Assembly (NCBI GenBank): GCA_938037005.1
Contig: CALHVR010000013.1
Location: 1-5,868, forward strand
DNA from: an uncultured Leptotrichiaceae bacterium
GTDB lineage: Bacteria; Fusobacteriota; Fusobacteriia; Fusobacteriales; Leptotrichiaceae
DNA length: 5,868 nt
Reading direction: 5' to 3'
A model generated the notes under the pieces. The model was not told where the DNA came from. It worked only from the letters and a program-made list of their open reading frames with translations, and ran no database searches. Both the position numbers and the translations under genes were made by a program. Below, in pieces: positions 5,824-5,868 of this stretch (positions within the stretch are counted from its first letter, which is position 1; every line of letters begins with the position of its first letter).

Positions 5824-5868
5824 ATTGTAAAAATTATACTATATGAAGATAAAATTAAAAATAATTAT
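5824..5868. other. AT-rich window end, no gene seen
   Basis: This 45-bp stretch contains no supported gene. It holds a second copy of ATTATACTAT (5833-5842), also found at 5787-5796. On the minus strand this copy reads as another TATAAT. A gene may begin or end to the right, outside the window. Confidence 0.3.

Overview
The window is a very AT-rich (by eye about 27% GC), tightly packed stretch of a bacterial chromosome. The composition, the A-ending codon use, the GroEL tail ending GMGMPGMM and the order groEL, dnaX, rplI, dnaB, U32 protein suggest a low-GC anaerobe. I lean towards Fusobacteriota (Leptotrichia/Sneathia-like). This is inference from composition and protein flavour, not a database match.

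Layout: positions 1-379 hold the 3' end of groEL. After an 82-bp gap with no obvious terminator comes a compact same-strand block: dnaX (462-1907, TTG start), rplI (1926-2381), dnaB (2383-3822) and a U32-family protein most like the tRNA U34 hydroxylase TrhP (preferred start 3839, end 5104). The gaps inside this block are 18, 1 and 16 nt, and rplI, dnaB and the U32 gene each have a purine-rich ribosome binding site, so it reads as one operon. An AT-rich non-coding stretch with small repeats (5105-5241) leads to a convincing intrinsic terminator (5242-5277). Beyond it a small gene on the opposite strand (5295-5756) encodes a four-helix membrane protein of unknown function. It has a strong Shine-Dalgarno sequence and a recognisable promoter, which lies across a perfect 26-bp palindrome (5792-5817).

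How the genes fit together: dnaX encodes the clamp-loader subunit that, in characterised replisomes, physically contacts the DnaB helicase. Both are therefore produced here from one message, with ribosomal protein L9 between them and a probable tRNA-modifying enzyme at the end. This is a growth and translation/replication housekeeping operon next to a chaperonin gene. I found no mobile element, CRISPR array, tRNA/rRNA gene or defence system. The least explained part is the right end: the orphan membrane protein and the two related hairpins that bracket it.
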